Part shown: piece after piece, positions 27,517-37,994 of the stretch | How the letters are laid out: every line of letters starts with the position of its first letter | Position numbering within the stretch: the stretch's first letter is position 1 | From: Dendrosporobacter quercicolus | Lineage (GTDB): Bacteria > Bacillota > Negativicutes > DSM-1736 > Dendrosporobacteraceae | Reading direction: 5' to 3' | Assembly (NCBI RefSeq): GCF_900104455.1 | Contig: NZ_FNHB01000014.1 | Coordinates: forward strand, 1-64,000 | Length of the DNA stretch: 64,000 nt | Notes under the pieces: generated by a model | The model's input: the letters and a program-made list of their open reading frames with translations, nothing else | What the model was told of the DNA's origin: nothing | Databases searched by the model: none | Made by a program: the position numbers and the translations under genes

Positions 27517-27529
27517 CTGTTTTCATTGG
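27482..27529. terminator. 48-base perfect palindrome, shared terminator
   Basis: Twenty-four bases on each side of a central AAGCTT are exactly complementary (27482-27505 with 27506-27529). A TTTT lies in the right arm for plus-strand transcripts and likewise for minus-strand transcripts. It contains the end and stop codon of the ABC ATPase gene and ends one base before the stop codon of the convergent DUF1540 gene, so it should terminate both. Confidence 0.88.
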
Positions 27530-27685
27530 TTATTGCAGTTTAAAGGTATGGCAGTTGGTCTCCTGAACATCGCCGGCCTGTTTTCCGCCACTGTCTACAC
27601 TTACTTCAATGGCGTTCGCAGTACAGCGCTGACCCTGACTCCAAAACTTACAGTTTTCAACCCGGCACTTAACATCTTTTGCCAT
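27530..27685 (-). CDS. DUF1540 small cysteine-rich protein
   Basis: A 51-residue protein starting MAKDVKCRVENCKFWSQGQR. Cysteines at 7, 12, 21 and 45, the pattern C-x4-C-x8-C with CTANAIEV, and a late cysteine (ETNCHTF) match DUF1540, a small probable metal-binding domain common in anaerobic Firmicutes and often doubled. Function is unknown. The ATG at 27685 has GGAGGTG 6 bases upstream. It converges on the importer operon and shares its terminator. Confidence 0.85.
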   Translation of the reverse strand: MAKDVKCRVENCKFWSQGQRCTANAIEVSVDSGGKQAGDVQETNCHTFKLQ

Positions 27686-27892
27686 TTTATCACCTCCTGC
27701 ACAATTATTATCGGCAAAAACAGAGGTGATTATGTTCGAAAAACTGCGTTAAGATATTGTAATTAATGCCGTTGCCTTCAATAAAAAACTGAGCTCGCAA
27801 ACTACATTTAGGAATTTTTATGCCATTTTTTTGCATTGGTTTATTTGCTGTCCCTTTGCGTATTTCGGGTACTTGCAGTTAAACCGTTATCA

Positions 27893-28465
27893 TTACAGCT
27901 TCCGGCTGCCCCGTTTCGTCATTGGTACGCCGGCTTTGCACAGCGGACAGCCTTCCGGTTGATAAGTGGTAACAGACAGCTTTAACAAGGCCTTGCAGGG
28001 AACGTCAAAATTGACCTTGCCGCCGCTCCGGTCAACCAGCAGCCCGATTCCCACCGGAATACCGCCGTGTTCGCGGACTACCTCCAGCACTTCCTGAACA
28101 GATCCGCCGGTGGTTACAATATCCTCCACAATCAGCACTCTTTCCCCCGGCTTAATGACAAACCCGCGCCTCAGGGTCATTTTCCCATTCTCGCGCTCGG
28201 TAAAAATCGCTCTGGTACCAAGATTTTTGCCAACTTCGTGAGCCAATAGGATGCCGCCGGTAACCGGCCCGACGACCACCTCCACCTGTTCGGCTGCAAA
28301 TTTGCCGGCTAAGGCCGTGCACAGGCGGGCAGTAAACGCAGGATGCTGGAGGACTTGAAATTTTTCCACATATAATGGACTATGTAAACCTGACGTCAGT
28401 AAAAAATGTCCCTCCATAATCGCACCGGTATCGATAAACAGCTGTTTTACTTCAGCTTCATTCAT
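27893..28465 (-). CDS. pyrE: Orotate phosphoribosyltransferase
   Basis: A 190-residue enzyme joining orotate with PRPP to give OMP. The PRPP-binding motif VLIVEDIVTTGGS is intact near residue 115, and HFLLTSGLHSPLYVEK lies in the orotate region. The C-terminal tail has CPLCKAG, found in the longer clostridial-type PyrE forms. Its ATG directly abuts the pyrF stop. It is the last gene of the pyr operon; no clear hairpin follows. Confidence 0.96.
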   Translation of the reverse strand: MNEAEVKQLFIDTGAIMEGHFLLTSGLHSPLYVEKFQVLQHPAFTARLCTALAGKFAAEQVEVVVGPVTGGILLAHEVGKNLGTRAIFTERENGKMTLRRGFVIKPGERVLIVEDIVTTGGSVQEVLEVVREHGGIPVGIGLLVDRSGGKVNFDVPCKALLKLSVTTYQPEGCPLCKAGVPMTKRGSRKL

Positions 28466-29182
28466 TTATTCGCCCTCCATTTCCGCTAAAATCCGCTCAG
28501 CCGCCTGCCGGGGATCGGCTGCTGCAGTAACCGGACGCCCGATCACCAGATGACTGGCTCCGGCCGCTAACGCGCCATGAGGCGTCGCCACCCGGCTTTG
28601 ATCATTTCGCTCGCTGCCCTGCGGCCTGATTCCCGGTGTAACAATCAAAAAGTCATTGCCGCAGGCTTCTCTGATCAGGGCAGCCTCCTGCGGTGAAGCT
28701 ACTACGCCATCAATGCCGGCAGCCTGAGCCAGCCGCGCAAAGTTAACAACCTGACCGGAAAGCTCAGCCGTCTGGCCAATGCTCGACCACTCCGTTTGGT
28801 CCATACTGGTAAGCACAGTAACGGCAATCAGCTTTGGTTTTTCCATTCTCAGCCGCTCAGCCTCGCCGGCGACCGCTTCAGCCGCGGCTTTAAGCATAGC
28901 CGGCCCTCCGAAAGCATGCACGTTCAGCATTGCTGCGCCCAGTCCGGTGAGCGACTTCAGGCTCCGGGCCACCGTATTGGGAATATCATGAAGCTTTAAA
29001 TCTAAAAAAACCTGCTTATTCTGCTGCTGTAAATAATGCAGTACTCGATTGCCAACGCTGAAATATAACTCCATGCCGACTTTATAGTAGTTTACACTGC
29101 CGCCTAAATGCTCAACCAGTTGTTCCACTTCACCCATACTGGAAAAGTCCAGCGCCACAATTAACCGCTGATTAGGTTTCAT
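28466..29182 (-). CDS. pyrF: Orotidine 5'-phosphate decarboxylase
   Basis: A 238-residue TIM-barrel enzyme making UMP from OMP. The catalytic Lys-Asp array VFLDLKLHDIPNTV is present near residue 60, with the phosphate-binding VTPGIRPQG and LVIGRPVTAAADP at the end. Lies between pyrD and pyrE in the pyr operon. Confidence 0.97.
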   Translation of the reverse strand: MKPNQRLIVALDFSSMGEVEQLVEHLGGSVNYYKVGMELYFSVGNRVLHYLQQQNKQVFLDLKLHDIPNTVARSLKSLTGLGAAMLNVHAFGGPAMLKAAAEAVAGEAERLRMEKPKLIAVTVLTSMDQTEWSSIGQTAELSGQVVNFARLAQAAGIDGVVASPQEAALIREACGNDFLIVTPGIRPQGSERNDQSRVATPHGALAAGASHLVIGRPVTAAADPRQAAERILAEMEGE

Positions 29183-29198
29183 ATACCCACTCCTGACG

Positions 29199-30140
29199 TT
29201 ATCCGTTAAGGTTCACTCCGCCGACGAGCTGGCCGACGTTGGCCAGCCCCTTGGCAACAAGATATGCTTTGATTCCTGCCGTTATTTCTACAATAGCGCA
29301 GGGGTTTACAAAATTGGCGGTACCGACGGCAACAGCGCTGGCGCCGGCCAGCATAAACTCAACCGCATCCTCCGCCGTCATGATTCCGCCCATGCCGATT
29401 ACCGGAATTTTCACGGCGTTGGCTGCCTGCCAGACCATCCGCACAGCCACCGGCTTTACCGCCGGCCCGGACAAGCCGCCCACAACATTGCCTAAAACCG
29501 GTGCACGGGTGTGGATATTGATGGCCATGCCAAGTAAAGTGTTAATTAAAGATATCGCATCAGCACCCGCCGCTTCCACGGTTTGGGCCATTGCGGCAAT
29601 ATCGGTCACATTGGGCGATAATTTTACAATTACCGGCAGGCTGGTGCTGGCCTTAACCGTGCTGACAACCGCCGCCGCACTGTCGCAGTCGGTGCCAAAC
29701 GCAATTCCGCCCTGTTTTACATTGGGACAGGAAATATTCAGTTCCACTGCGGCAACACCGGAAGTCTCCAGACGTTTAGCCAGCTCCCCATATTCTTGCA
29801 CAGTATTGCCGGCAATATTGACAATAACCGGGACATCATATTGGGCCAGCTTTGGCAGAGCGGCGGCGAGAAACGCTTCCACCCCCGGGTTCTCCAGGCC
29901 GATGGAATTGAGCATTCCCGCGGGCGTTTCAGCAATCCTGACGCCGGCATTGCCGCTGCGGGGCAGCAGTGTCGTCCCTTTTACTACGATTGCCCCAATT
30001 TGATTAATGTCGACAAATTCTTCATACTCCAGGCCAAAGCCAAAAGTACCCGAGGCAGTCATCACCGGCGTTTTCATTTTAATGCCGGCAATTTCCACCG
30101 CCATCATGTCCGAAGAAATCAATTCGTTATTAACCGGCAT
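29199..30140 (-). CDS. pyrD: Dihydroorotate dehydrogenase, catalytic subunit (class 1B)
   Basis: A 313-residue FMN enzyme oxidising dihydroorotate to orotate. It has the class 1 active-site cysteine in [12 protein letters not shown] and the FMN-binding [20 protein letters not shown]. Class 1B enzymes pair with PyrK and pass electrons to NAD+. The start at 30140 follows GAGGAGGT by 7 bases, and its ATG shares one base with the pyrK stop codon. Confidence 0.96.
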   Translation of the reverse strand: MPVNNELISSDMMAVEIAGIKMKTPVMTASGTFGFGLEYEEFVDINQIGAIVVKGTTLLPRSGNAGVRIAETPAGMLNSIGLENPGVEAFLAAALPKLAQYDVPVIVNIAGNTVQEYGELAKRLETSGVAAVELNISCPNVKQGGIAFGTDCDSAAAVVSTVKASTSLPVIVKLSPNVTDIAAMAQTVEAAGADAISLINTLLGMAINIHTRAPVLGNVVGGLSGPAVKPVAVRMVWQAANAVKIPVIGMGGIMTAEDAVEFMLAGASAVAVGTANFVNPCAIVEITAGIKAYLVAKGLANVGQLVGGVNLNG

Positions 30141-30904
30141 CAGAATACCTCCTCGGCCCAAAAAACCGGACCGTCAGTGCAGACTTTTTTCCGTTTTCCG
30201 GCTTTGCCGGCGCAGGTGCAGGATAAACAAGCGCCCACGCCGCAAGCCATATGTTCTTCCAGCGACACCTGACAGGGAATGCCAAACCTGCAGGCAAGCA
30301 CGGCTATTTTTTCCAGCATCGGACGCGGGCCGCAGCCGTAAATCCGGTCATAACCGCCGGCAGCCAATAAGCCCGGCAGGGCATCCACAGTAAAACCGCG
30401 CTGGCCGACTGAGCCATCATCGGTAGTGACATGGATTTTATCACAGGTTTTTTTATATAACTCCAGCCAGAACAGCTCCTGCTCAGTACGGCCGCCCATC
30501 AAAACTTCCAGCGGGCGCGGGCATAGCCACCGGGCCAGAAAGACCAGCGGCGCCAGACCCATGCCACCGCCGATCAACAGCGGCCGGCTGCATTCCGGAT
30601 CAAACCCTGTGCCCAGTGGTCCCATGACATCAACAACATCATTGGTTTTCAATTCAGCCAGCCGGGCTGTTCCCGTGCCGACAATACGGTAGATAACGCT
30701 GACTGTTCCTTTAGCTGCATCCGCCGCCGCGATGCTCAGCGGACGCCTTAACAGCGGCTGACAACTATCGCTGACCCGGAGGTGGATAAACTGCCCGGGA
30801 ACTGCCTGAACGGCAACTCCCGGCATATACATTGTAAGCTTATTGATTAAATTGGCAATGGTGATGTGCTGCACAACCGGCGCCTGAACCAATATTTTAG
30901 GCAA
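30140..30904 (-). CDS. pyrK: Dihydroorotate dehydrogenase electron-transfer subunit
   Basis: A 254-residue FAD and 2Fe-2S protein passing electrons from PyrD to NAD+. The FAD site is [20 protein letters not shown], the nucleotide-binding loop is [14 protein letters not shown], and the cluster cysteines lie in [15 protein letters not shown] and VCTDGP. The likely start is TTG 30904, 6 bases after GGAGGGG; an ATG at 30910 directly touches that site. The start lies inside the end of carB. Confidence 0.93.
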   Translation of the reverse strand: MPKILVQAPVVQHITIANLINKLTMYMPGVAVQAVPGQFIHLRVSDSCQPLLRRPLSIAAADAAKGTVSVIYRIVGTGTARLAELKTNDVVDVMGPLGTGFDPECSRPLLIGGGMGLAPLVFLARWLCPRPLEVLMGGRTEQELFWLELYKKTCDKIHVTTDDGSVGQRGFTVDALPGLLAAGGYDRIYGCGPRPMLEKIAVLACRFGIPCQVSLEEHMACGVGACLSCTCAGKAGKRKKVCTDGPVFWAEEVF

Positions 30905-33900
30905 GCCCATCCCCTCCGCCGACATAGTCCTGCAAAGCCAGCGCATAAACCAGCCGGCGCTCCCGCATAAAACCAAGCACATGCAGCACTTCCTTGGCGG
31001 TATCCATGGAGGTCAGGCAGGGAATGGCATGCTCGACGGTAGCCCGCCGGATTTTAAAGCCGTCCCGTTCAGGCTCCTTGCCGTGGGTAAGTGTATTAAT
31101 CACCATATTGATCTTGCCGGTTTTGATCATTTGGATAATATCGGCTTTATGTTCATGAACCTTTTGAACGATTTCCACATCCAGGCCAAGTGATTGCAGA
31201 TATTGCGCGGTACCGGCCGTCGCAACCAGGCTATAGCCCAGTTCGGCAAAGCCCTGCGCCAGCCCGCCGGCTTCCGTTTTGTCCTTGTCGGCTACCGTAA
31301 ACAGCACCGTCCCCTGAGACGGCACATTCATGCCGGCGGCAGTCAGCGCTTTATACAATGCTCTGGCATAATGATAGTCAGTCCCCATTACTTCACCGGT
31401 CGATTTCATTTCCGGTCCCAGGGAGATATCGACCTGCTGCATTTTGGCAAACGAAAAGACTGGCGCTTTAACCGCAATATACGGCTTGGGCGGCATCAAG
31501 CCCGGCGTATAGCCCAGTGAATGCAAAGTTGCACCCAGCGCGATCCTGGTGGCTACATTAACCATCGGAATATTGGTCACCTTGCTGAGAAACGGAATGG
31601 TACGGCTGGAGCGTGGATTTACTTCAATTACATAAACAACTTCATCCACCACTACATATTGAATATTAATCAGGCCTCGAACATTCAGCCCTACCGCCAG
31701 CCGCCTGGTGTAATCCACAATGGTGTCAATGACCGCCTGCGTCAGGTTTTGCGCAGGATATACCGCAATACTGTCGCCGGAATGAACGCCGGCTCTTTCC
31801 ACGTGTTCCATAATGCCGGGAATGAGCACTTCGCGCCCGTCGGCAATCGCATCAACTTCAACCTCGGTTCCCTGCATGTAACGATCCACCAGAACGGGGT
31901 GCTCAGGAGAGGCTTTAACCGCTCTGGTCATATAATCATTCAGTTCGGCTTCACTATAAACAATTTCCATTGCCCGGCCTCCTAAAACATAGGAGGGGCG
32001 AACAACTACCGGATAACCAATGCCGTCGGCGGCGGTCACGGCATCCCGGACATTGGTGACGCTTGCGCCCTGAGGCCGGGGAATGCCAAGCTCCTCCAGC
32101 AGCGCATCAAACTTCTCGCGATCCTCGGCTTTATCGATATTTTCCACTGCCGTGCCGAATACTTTTACACCGGCTTGGGTCAGCGGCCCGGCCAGATTAA
32201 TGGCTGTCTGTCCGCCAAACTGGACAATAACGCCTTCCGGCTGTTCCTTATCAATGATATTCAGTACATCTTCCGGCGTCAGCGGTTCGAAATACAAACG
32301 GTCGGCCGTATCGAAGTCGGTACTCACTGTTTCCGGATTATTATTCACAATGATCGACTCCACGCCGATTTCCCGCAGAGCCCATACGGAGTGAACCGAA
32401 CAATAATCAAATTCCACGCCCTGCCCGATTCTGATCGGGCCGGAGCCCAATACCATCACCTTGCGGTTATTGGAACCGACGCCTTCATCCTCCTGAGCAT
32501 AAGTTGAGTAATAATAAGGCGTGGCCGCTTCAAATTCCGCCGCGCAGGTATCGACGATTTTATAGCTGGGGATAATATTCTGCTGTTTACGCAGTGCTCT
32601 TATTTCATCAATGCCATTGCCGGTAAGTTCGGCAATGGTTTTATCGGCAAAGCCGATTTTCTTCGCCTGAGCCATCAGCCCTGCCGACAATTCATCCGTG
32701 CGCAGCCGGTTTTCCATGGTAACAATATTGAGGATTTTATGTAAAAACCACCGGTCAATTCCTGTAATCTGATGTATTTCCTCCATATCAATATTTCGTC
32801 GTAAAGCTTCAGCAACAACAAACAGCCGCTCATCATTCGCCAGCTTTAAATTAAGCTCGACATCTTCGGTCGAAAGACCGGCAATTTCGGGTATATGGAG
32901 CCGGTGCAGACCGATTTCCAAAGAACGGACTGCTTTTAACAGCGCGCCCTCAAAGGTACGGTCAATGGACATTACCTCGCCGGTGGCCTTCATTTGCGTT
33001 CCCAGTATTCGGTCGGCAAGCACAAACTTGTCAAACGGCCACCGTGGGAATTTAACCACAACATAATCCAGGGTTGGTTCAAAGCAGGCCATTGTTTTCT
33101 GAGTAACTGCATTCACAATCTCATCAAGATGATAGCCGATGGCAATTTTGGTTGCAACCTTGGCAATGGGATAACCCGTAGCCTTTGAAGCCAGCGCACT
33201 GGAACGGCTGACCCGCGGATTGACCTCAATCACATAGTACTGGTTGCTGTGAGGATCCAGCGCATACTGCGCATTGCAGCCGCCTTCAATGCCCAGCTCC
33301 CGGATAATTCTTAGAGAAGCGCTGCGCAGCATTTGATATTCATGATCGGTCAGCGTCTGAGACGGCGCAACAACAATGCTGTCGCCGGTATGAATGCCCA
33401 CCGGATCAAAATTTTCCATATTGCACACAGTGATGCAATTGTCGTTGGCATCACGCATGACCTCATATTCAATCTCTTTCCAGCCGGCCACACTCCGTTC
33501 GATCAGCACCTGGCCGATCAGACTGTATTTAAGGCCGCGGGTAACAATATCGATCAGTTCTTCATCACTGCCGGCGATTCCGCCGCCGGTCCCCCCCATG
33601 GTATAAGCGGGACGCACAATCAGCGGAAATCCGATTTCCCTGGCAAATTGCCGGGCGCTTTCGATGTCCTCGACAATGGTGCTCTCCGGTATTGGCTCGC
33701 CAATGGCCTGCATGGTCTCTTTGAATAATTCCCGGTCCTCGGCTTTTTTGATTGCTTCAATTGAAGTTCCCAGCAATTCCACGGCGTATCTCTCCAGTAC
33801 ACCCCGTTCGGCCAGCTTAAAAGCCAGATTCAAACCTGCCTGGCCGCCCAAAGTCGCCAGTACGCCATCAGGCCGTTCCTTGGCAATGATTTCTTCTAAA

Positions 33901-34118
33901 AACTCGGGGGTCAGCGGTTCAATATAAACCCGGTCGGCAATATTCGCATCAGTCATAATGGTGGCCGGATTGCTGTTGACCAGAACAACCTCCAGCCCCT
34001 CTTCTTTTAATGCCCGGCAGGCCTGAGTGCCTGCATAGTCAAATTCAGCAGCCTGACCAATAATAATCGGCCCTGAGCCTATAACCAGTACTTTTCGCAG
34101 ATAGTCCTTCTTCGGCAT
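30897..34118 (-). CDS. carB: Carbamoyl-phosphate synthase, large subunit
   Basis: A 1,073-residue enzyme making carbamoyl phosphate from bicarbonate, ATP and ammonia delivered by CarA. Two homologous ATP-grasp halves are seen, starting [20 protein letters not shown] and [20 protein letters not shown], each with the ATP-binding [11 protein letters not shown] or [13 protein letters not shown] loop, followed by a C-terminal MGS-like regulatory domain (residues about 930-1060, [20 protein letters not shown]). In this family UMP inhibits through that domain. Its stop overlaps pyrK. Confidence 0.97.
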   Translation of the reverse strand: MPKKDYLRKVLVIGSGPIIIGQAAEFDYAGTQACRALKEEGLEVVLVNSNPATIMTDANIADRVYIEPLTPEFLEEIIAKERPDGVLATLGGQAGLNLAFKLAERGVLERYAVELLGTSIEAIKKAEDRELFKETMQAIGEPIPESTIVEDIESARQFAREIGFPLIVRPAYTMGGTGGGIAGSDEELIDIVTRGLKYSLIGQVLIERSVAGWKEIEYEVMRDANDNCITVCNMENFDPVGIHTGDSIVVAPSQTLTDHEYQMLRSASLRIIRELGIEGGCNAQYALDPHSNQYYVIEVNPRVSRSSALASKATGYPIAKVATKIAIGYHLDEIVNAVTQKTMACFEPTLDYVVVKFPRWPFDKFVLADRILGTQMKATGEVMSIDRTFEGALLKAVRSLEIGLHRLHIPEIAGLSTEDVELNLKLANDERLFVVAEALRRNIDMEEIHQITGIDRWFLHKILNIVTMENRLRTDELSAGLMAQAKKIGFADKTIAELTGNGIDEIRALRKQQNIIPSYKIVDTCAAEFEAATPYYYSTYAQEDEGVGSNNRKVMVLGSGPIRIGQGVEFDYCSVHSVWALREIGVESIIVNNNPETVSTDFDTADRLYFEPLTPEDVLNIIDKEQPEGVIVQFGGQTAINLAGPLTQAGVKVFGTAVENIDKAEDREKFDALLEELGIPRPQGASVTNVRDAVTAADGIGYPVVVRPSYVLGGRAMEIVYSEAELNDYMTRAVKASPEHPVLVDRYMQGTEVEVDAIADGREVLIPGIMEHVERAGVHSGDSIAVYPAQNLTQAVIDTIVDYTRRLAVGLNVRGLINIQYVVVDEVVYVIEVNPRSSRTIPFLSKVTNIPMVNVATRIALGATLHSLGYTPGLMPPKPYIAVKAPVFSFAKMQQVDISLGPEMKSTGEVMGTDYHYARALYKALTAAGMNVPSQGTVLFTVADKDKTEAGGLAQGFAELGYSLVATAGTAQYLQSLGLDVEIVQKVHEHKADIIQMIKTGKINMVINTLTHGKEPERDGFKIRRATVEHAIPCLTSMDTAKEVLHVLGFMRERRLVYALALQDYVGGGDGLA

Positions 34119-34121
34119 AAG

Positions 34122-35186
34122 TTATTCCCCCTGTGTCAGCAGCGTCCAGAATTCGTTAAACAAATAAGTATTATCATCAGGTCCGGGTGCTGCCTCCGGG
34201 TGATATTGAATGCAAAACAGCGGTATATCCTTATGGCTCATCCCTTCCACCGTGCCGTCATTCACCGCCCGGTGGGTAATCACTAAGTTCTTGCCGGCCA
34301 GTGAAGCTTCATCTACCGAATACCCATGATTTTGGGAGGTAATATGCACCCTGCCGGTCCTTAAATTTTTCACCGGCTGGTTAGAACCGCGATGACCGAA
34401 TTTCAGCTTGTACGTATCGGCCCCTAAGGCCAGGGCAATCAACTGATGCCCCAGGCAAATGCCAAACATCGGTTTTTGGCCGATAAGCTCTCGTATTTCA
34501 GCAATGGCTTCCGGGACATCCTTAGGATCCCCGGGGCCATTGGATAAAAAAATTCCGTCAGGCTGCATGGCCAGTATTTCCCTGGCCGTAGTGTAGGCCG
34601 GTACAACCGTCAATCGGCAGCCTATTTTATGCAGGGAATGGAGAATGTTGCGTTTAACGCCAAAGTCCATCACCACAACATGAGGACCGTCATTGGGCAT
34701 TTGATAAATTTCTTTCGTAGTAACCTCATGCACTACATCCAGCTTGGGCGGCCGGGCCATAAGCTCGGCAATCTGCGCTTTACTGGCGCTTTCAGGAGCA
34801 ATAATGCCCTTCATGGTGCCGTGTGACCGGATACGCCTGGTGATTGCCCTGGTATCAACACCGTAAATGCAGGGTATATTCCGGGCCTTCAAATAGTCGG
34901 CAAGACTGTTTTCGGCCTGCCAGTTGCTTGGTTCAGTGCACAGCTCACTAATCACAAAGCCGCGCACGTAAGATTGCCGGGCTTGTTCAAACAGACCGGC
35001 AGTGCCATAATTGCCAATCAGCGGATAGGTTAGCGTCACAATCTGTCCACAATAGGACGGATCGGTCAGTATTTCCTGATAGCCTGTCATGCCTGTATTA
35101 AAGACAACTTCACCAACTGCGCCGGCCTCCTGCAGCATATTACCGTAAAAAACACTGCCATCCTCTAGTATCAATTTGCCTTTCAT
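34122..35186 (-). CDS. carA: Carbamoyl-phosphate synthase, small subunit
   Basis: A 354-residue glutamine amidotransferase supplying ammonia to CarB. The N-terminal CPSase domain ([20 protein letters not shown]) is followed by a class I glutaminase with the nucleophile in [16 protein letters not shown] and the catalytic His-Glu pair in [11 protein letters not shown]. Its ATG overlaps the pyrC stop by 4 bases (ATGA). Confidence 0.97.
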   Translation of the reverse strand: MKGKLILEDGSVFYGNMLQEAGAVGEVVFNTGMTGYQEILTDPSYCGQIVTLTYPLIGNYGTAGLFEQARQSYVRGFVISELCTEPSNWQAENSLADYLKARNIPCIYGVDTRAITRRIRSHGTMKGIIAPESASKAQIAELMARPPKLDVVHEVTTKEIYQMPNDGPHVVVMDFGVKRNILHSLHKIGCRLTVVPAYTTAREILAMQPDGIFLSNGPGDPKDVPEAIAEIRELIGQKPMFGICLGHQLIALALGADTYKLKFGHRGSNQPVKNLRTGRVHITSQNHGYSVDEASLAGKNLVITHRAVNDGTVEGMSHKDIPLFCIQYHPEAAPGPDDNTYLFNEFWTLLTQGE

Positions 35187-36472
35187 TTATGCACCTCGCC
35201 ATTTTGCATAATCACTTTGCCACCGACAATTGTGGCAATCGCTTTACCCTTAAGCTGCATACCGTCAAACGGGGTCAGCCGGCCTCTGGTATAAAACCTG
35301 GTACTGTCGACAATCCATTCCAAATCCGGATCAATGATGGTGATATCTGCTGCTTCCCCCGCCCGGATAACGCCGCGGTTTAGGTTTAGTATCCGGGCCG
35401 GGGTGGACGACATTCTCTCAACGATTTCATTCAGGCTGAATTTTCCGGTATGATAAAGGTTGGTTAACACTACACCCAGCGCTGTTTCCAAACCGGCAAA
35501 GCCGCTGGGGGCAAAACGATACTCACGGTCTTTTTCCTCAAACGCGTGGGGTGCGTGGTCGGAAGCAATCGCATCCAGTGTTCCATCCTTTAAGCCGGCC
35601 AGCAAAGCCTCGACATGGTCGGCTGAGCGCAGCGGCGGATTTACTTTGGTCGCCGTGTCAAAAGAGCTGACCGCTTGATCGGTTAACGTAAGATGATGCG
35701 GCGTAACTTCTGCGGTCACTTTGATCCCCCGTTGTTTCGCCTGACGAATAAGTTCCACCGCCCCTTTACTGCTGACATGAGCAATATGAACCGCTCCTCC
35801 GGCATATTCAGCCAGCAGAATGTCCCGGGCTACGGCAATGTCCTCAGCCACTGACGGCCGTCCGTTTATTCCCAGCATCGCCGATACAGCGCCCTCATGC
35901 ATTGAGCCGTCGCCGGCCAGTGACTCATCTTCCGCGTGGGAGATGATTGGCCGGCCAAACGAAGTAAGATATTCCAGTCCGTTGAGCAGCAGCTTGGCGT
36001 TCTCCACATAATGACCATCATCGGATATTGCCACCGCGCCGGCCTGCAGCATATCACCGATTTCAGCCAATTCCCGGCCCTCCTGCCCTTTACTCAACGC
36101 TCCGATCACTTTAACATTTACCAGTCCCTCAACCTGCGCCCGCTGCAATAAGCCTGAAACGATAATCGCACTATCGACCACCGGCCTGGTATTTGGCATA
36201 CAGGCAATCGTCGTAAACCCGCCCGCTGCCGCCGCCCGGGTTCCGGAACCAACATCCTCCTTTGCTTCCTGTCCGGGTTCCCGCAAATGAACATGCATAT
36301 CAATAAGACCCGGGGTAACCACTAACCCGTCAGCGTCGTAAATTTGCGCTCCCGCGGCCGGCAAATCTTTACCAAATTCCGTCACAAGGCCATTCTCTAT
36401 TAAAATATCGGCAATGCCGTCAAAATCTTCCTGTGGATTAATCACTCTTCCGGCTTTAAGCAGTAGTTTCAA
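35183..36472 (-). CDS. pyrC: Dihydroorotase
   Basis: A 429-residue zinc amidohydrolase closing carbamoyl aspartate to dihydroorotate. The metal-binding [10 protein letters not shown] sits near residue 60; other ligand regions are [19 protein letters not shown] and the late [13 protein letters not shown]. This is the longer class I (Bacillus-like) type. The start is TTG 36472, 9 bases after GGGAGGT; it lies within the last codons of pyrB, so translation is probably coupled. Confidence 0.95.
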   Translation of the reverse strand: MKLLLKAGRVINPQEDFDGIADILIENGLVTEFGKDLPAAGAQIYDADGLVVTPGLIDMHVHLREPGQEAKEDVGSGTRAAAAGGFTTIACMPNTRPVVDSAIIVSGLLQRAQVEGLVNVKVIGALSKGQEGRELAEIGDMLQAGAVAISDDGHYVENAKLLLNGLEYLTSFGRPIISHAEDESLAGDGSMHEGAVSAMLGINGRPSVAEDIAVARDILLAEYAGGAVHIAHVSSKGAVELIRQAKQRGIKVTAEVTPHHLTLTDQAVSSFDTATKVNPPLRSADHVEALLAGLKDGTLDAIASDHAPHAFEEKDREYRFAPSGFAGLETALGVVLTNLYHTGKFSLNEIVERMSSTPARILNLNRGVIRAGEAADITIIDPDLEWIVDSTRFYTRGRLTPFDGMQLKGKAIATIVGGKVIMQNGEVHK

Positions 36473-37415
36473 TGTTTTTACCTCCCATCAACACCAAAAA
36501 CAGAATTGCCATTCTGATTGCCAAACCATTTTTTACCTGCTCCTGAACGGCGGATTGGTCACTATAAGCCACATCAGGCGCAATTTCCAGGCCACGATTC
36601 ATGGGGCCTGGATGCATGACCAGCGCATCCGGTTTGGCCAACGCCAGCCGGGCCTGATTTACGCCGAAGATGCGCGCGTACTCCCGTGCTGACGGAAACA
36701 GCCCTTTTTTCTGGCGTTCCAGCTGGATGCGCAGTATATTGACGACATCAGCATCCGCCAAAGCATCCTCGATCCGGTTATGTACCTTAACGCCGGCCTG
36801 TTCCATAAACTTAGGCAGCAGCGTTTGAGGTCCGGCAATGTGCACCTCAGCCCCCATCTTTTGCAATCCCCAGATGTTGGACCTGGCAACACGGCTATGT
36901 AAAATATCGCCCAAGATGGCAACCTTGAGCCCATGTAAGCGTCCTTTATACTGTTTAATTGTGAACATATCCAGCAAGCCCTGGGTTGGATGTTCATGAG
37001 CGCCGTCACCGGCATTGATAATGATCGGACTAACGACGTTAGACGCATACTGAGCCGCCCCCTCGGCCGCATGCCGCATCACAATGATATCAACCCCCAT
37101 AGCTTCCACTGTCATTAACGTATCCCGCAAACTTTCCCCTTTGACCACACTGCTGGCGCTGGCGGTGATATTGACTACATCAGCGCCCAGATATTTACCA
37201 GCCAGTTCAAAGGAGGTTCTGGTCCTGGTGCTTGGCTCAAAAAACAAATTAATCATTGATTTGCCCCGTAAAGTCGGCACCTTTTTGATATCCCGGCCAA
37301 CGATATTTTTCATTTCTTTGGCAGTATCCAATACCAGCTCCATTTCAGCCACCGTCATATTTTCCAGCCCGAGAATATCCTTGTTGCGCAGCGACACCTG
37401 ACGACTCTTTATCAT
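36456..37415 (-). CDS. pyrB: Aspartate carbamoyltransferase, catalytic subunit
   Basis: A 319-residue enzyme joining carbamoyl phosphate to aspartate. The carbamoyl-phosphate motif [13 protein letters not shown] lies near residue 55, [12 protein letters not shown] near 130 and [10 protein letters not shown] near 260. No regulatory PyrI gene is present, as expected for PyrR-controlled Firmicutes. The start at 37415 is 7 bases after AGGAGG; another ATG at 37421 is too close. First gene of the pyr operon, behind a leader of about 380 bases. Confidence 0.96.
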   Translation of the reverse strand: MIKSRQVSLRNKDILGLENMTVAEMELVLDTAKEMKNIVGRDIKKVPTLRGKSMINLFFEPSTRTRTSFELAGKYLGADVVNITASASSVVKGESLRDTLMTVEAMGVDIIVMRHAAEGAAQYASNVVSPIIINAGDGAHEHPTQGLLDMFTIKQYKGRLHGLKVAILGDILHSRVARSNIWGLQKMGAEVHIAGPQTLLPKFMEQAGVKVHNRIEDALADADVVNILRIQLERQKKGLFPSAREYARIFGVNQARLALAKPDALVMHPGPMNRGLEIAPDVAYSDQSAVQEQVKNGLAIRMAILFLVLMGGKNIETTA

Positions 37416-37435
37416 AATCATTCCTCCTAAATGAA

Positions 37436-37466
37436 ATAACTCCCTGCCGTGGTGACAAGGAGTTAT
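37436..37466 (-). terminator. Attenuator terminator 2 of the pyr leader
   Basis: On the minus strand ATAACTCC-T-TGTC pairs with GGCA-G-GGAGTTAT around an ACCAC loop, followed by TTCATTT. It lies just before the pyrB ribosome binding site and after the third PyrR box, as expected for PyrR-dependent attenuation. Confidence 0.7.
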
Positions 37467-37500
37467 ACAGAGGCCGCTGCGGCGTACTATGCCGGACCAC

Positions 37501-37540
37501 GTTAACATCCTTGCCGACCTCCCGGATCAACTTAAAGGAT
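37501..37540 (-). promoter_or_regulatory. PyrR-binding element, copy 3
   Basis: Minus-strand CCTTTAAGTTGATCCGGGAG then GTCGGCAAGGAT resembles the Bacillus anti-antiterminator core (TTTAA..GTCC..GAGG..AGAAGGATAAC), with one base missing between TCC and GAGG. PyrR bound to UMP is expected to hold this hairpin and let the following terminator form. Confidence 0.65.
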
Positions 37541-37576
37541 AGTATTTGTATTTTTCTATGCAATAACACCTTTTCC

Positions 37577-37617
37577 GCAGTATACCTTCCCGGTTTCGCA
37601 GAACCAAATTTAAAGGC
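37577..37617 (-). promoter_or_regulatory. PyrR-binding element, copy 2 (divergent)
   Basis: Minus-strand GCCTTTAAATTTGGTTCTGC then GAAACCGGGAAGGTATACTGC aligns with copy 1 along its whole length but has GAAACC where the consensus has GAGGCT. No terminator hairpin follows directly, so it may be a relic of a duplicated attenuator. Confidence 0.55.
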
Positions 37618-37648
37618 ACTTATAATTATGCAATATTTATTTATATAT

Positions 37649-37677
37649 ATACTAACAAACTTACCGGAGAAAGTCAA
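37649..37677 (-). promoter_or_regulatory. Possible second pyr promoter
   Basis: Minus-strand TTGACT (37672-37677), 17 bases, TAGTAT (37649-37654). It lies after the first attenuator and before PyrR elements 2 and 3. Confidence 0.45.
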
Positions 37678-37698
37678 TAATATACTGTTATTAAAAGA

Positions 37699-37728
37699 GC
37701 CTTCTTAGCGCATGTGACGCAAGAAGGC
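37699..37728 (-). terminator. Attenuator terminator 1 of the pyr leader
   Basis: Minus-strand GCCTTCTT pairs with AAGAAGGC, with an inner GCG/CGC, followed by TCTTTTAA. It lies about 15 bases after PyrR element 1. Confidence 0.8.
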
Positions 37729-37742
37729 ATAGTTATATTTAT

Positions 37743-37784
37743 GCAGTGTATTCCTTCCCAGCCTCACAGGACCAGTTTAAAGGC
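37743..37784 (-). promoter_or_regulatory. PyrR-binding element, copy 1
   Basis: Minus-strand GCCTTTAAACTGGTCCTGTG then AGGCTGGGAAGGAATAC. The core GGTCCTGTGAGGCT fits the published PyrR consensus ARUCCNGNGAGGYU at all but the first base. It lies near the 5' end of the predicted pyr transcript and ahead of terminator 1. Confidence 0.85.
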
Positions 37785-37803
37785 TTATTCAATTTCCTGA
37801 ATT

Positions 37804-37832
37804 AGTTTATCAGATCCGGCGATTAATGTCAA
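37804..37832 (-). promoter_or_regulatory. Main pyr operon promoter
   Basis: Minus-strand TTGACA (37827-37832), a 17-base spacer, TAAACT (37804-37809). It would start transcription near 37797, about 13 bases before PyrR element 1. Confidence 0.8.
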
Positions 37833-37954
37833 TGAGATTTCCCTTCTTCCCTACATGCCGTTCGCTTGTCTGCCTGCCGTCTTCCGCTCCGGCTGACTGA
37901 CACAGTTGGAAATAAATTGTTGTGTCAACAACCCCGTCCCCTGTCACACAAATA

Positions 37955-37985
37955 AATAATCCCGGACAATGATCACGGGATTATT
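37955..37985. terminator. Terminator of the etf genes
   Basis: Stem AATAATCCCG with CGGGATTATT (37955-37964 and 37976-37985) with T-rich flanks on both strands. It lies just downstream of etfA and upstream of the pyr promoter, insulating the two operons. Confidence 0.8.
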
Positions 37986-37994
37986 TTTATTTTT

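Noticed and set aside
29239-30003. Long plus-strand open frame (254 codons) across pyrD
   Set aside because: It is antisense to a clearly conserved pyrD gene, has a low-complexity Ala/Thr/Pro-rich translation and no ribosome binding site; a shadow of GC-rich codon use.
31194-31985. Plus-strand open frames over carB rich in His, Asn and Arg
   Set aside because: Antisense to strongly conserved carB sequence; their composition is that of reverse-frame shadows.
37345-37677. 110-codon minus-strand open frame in the pyr leader
   Set aside because: It covers the PyrR elements, attenuator and the pyrB start in another frame, has no ribosome binding site and no recognisable domain.
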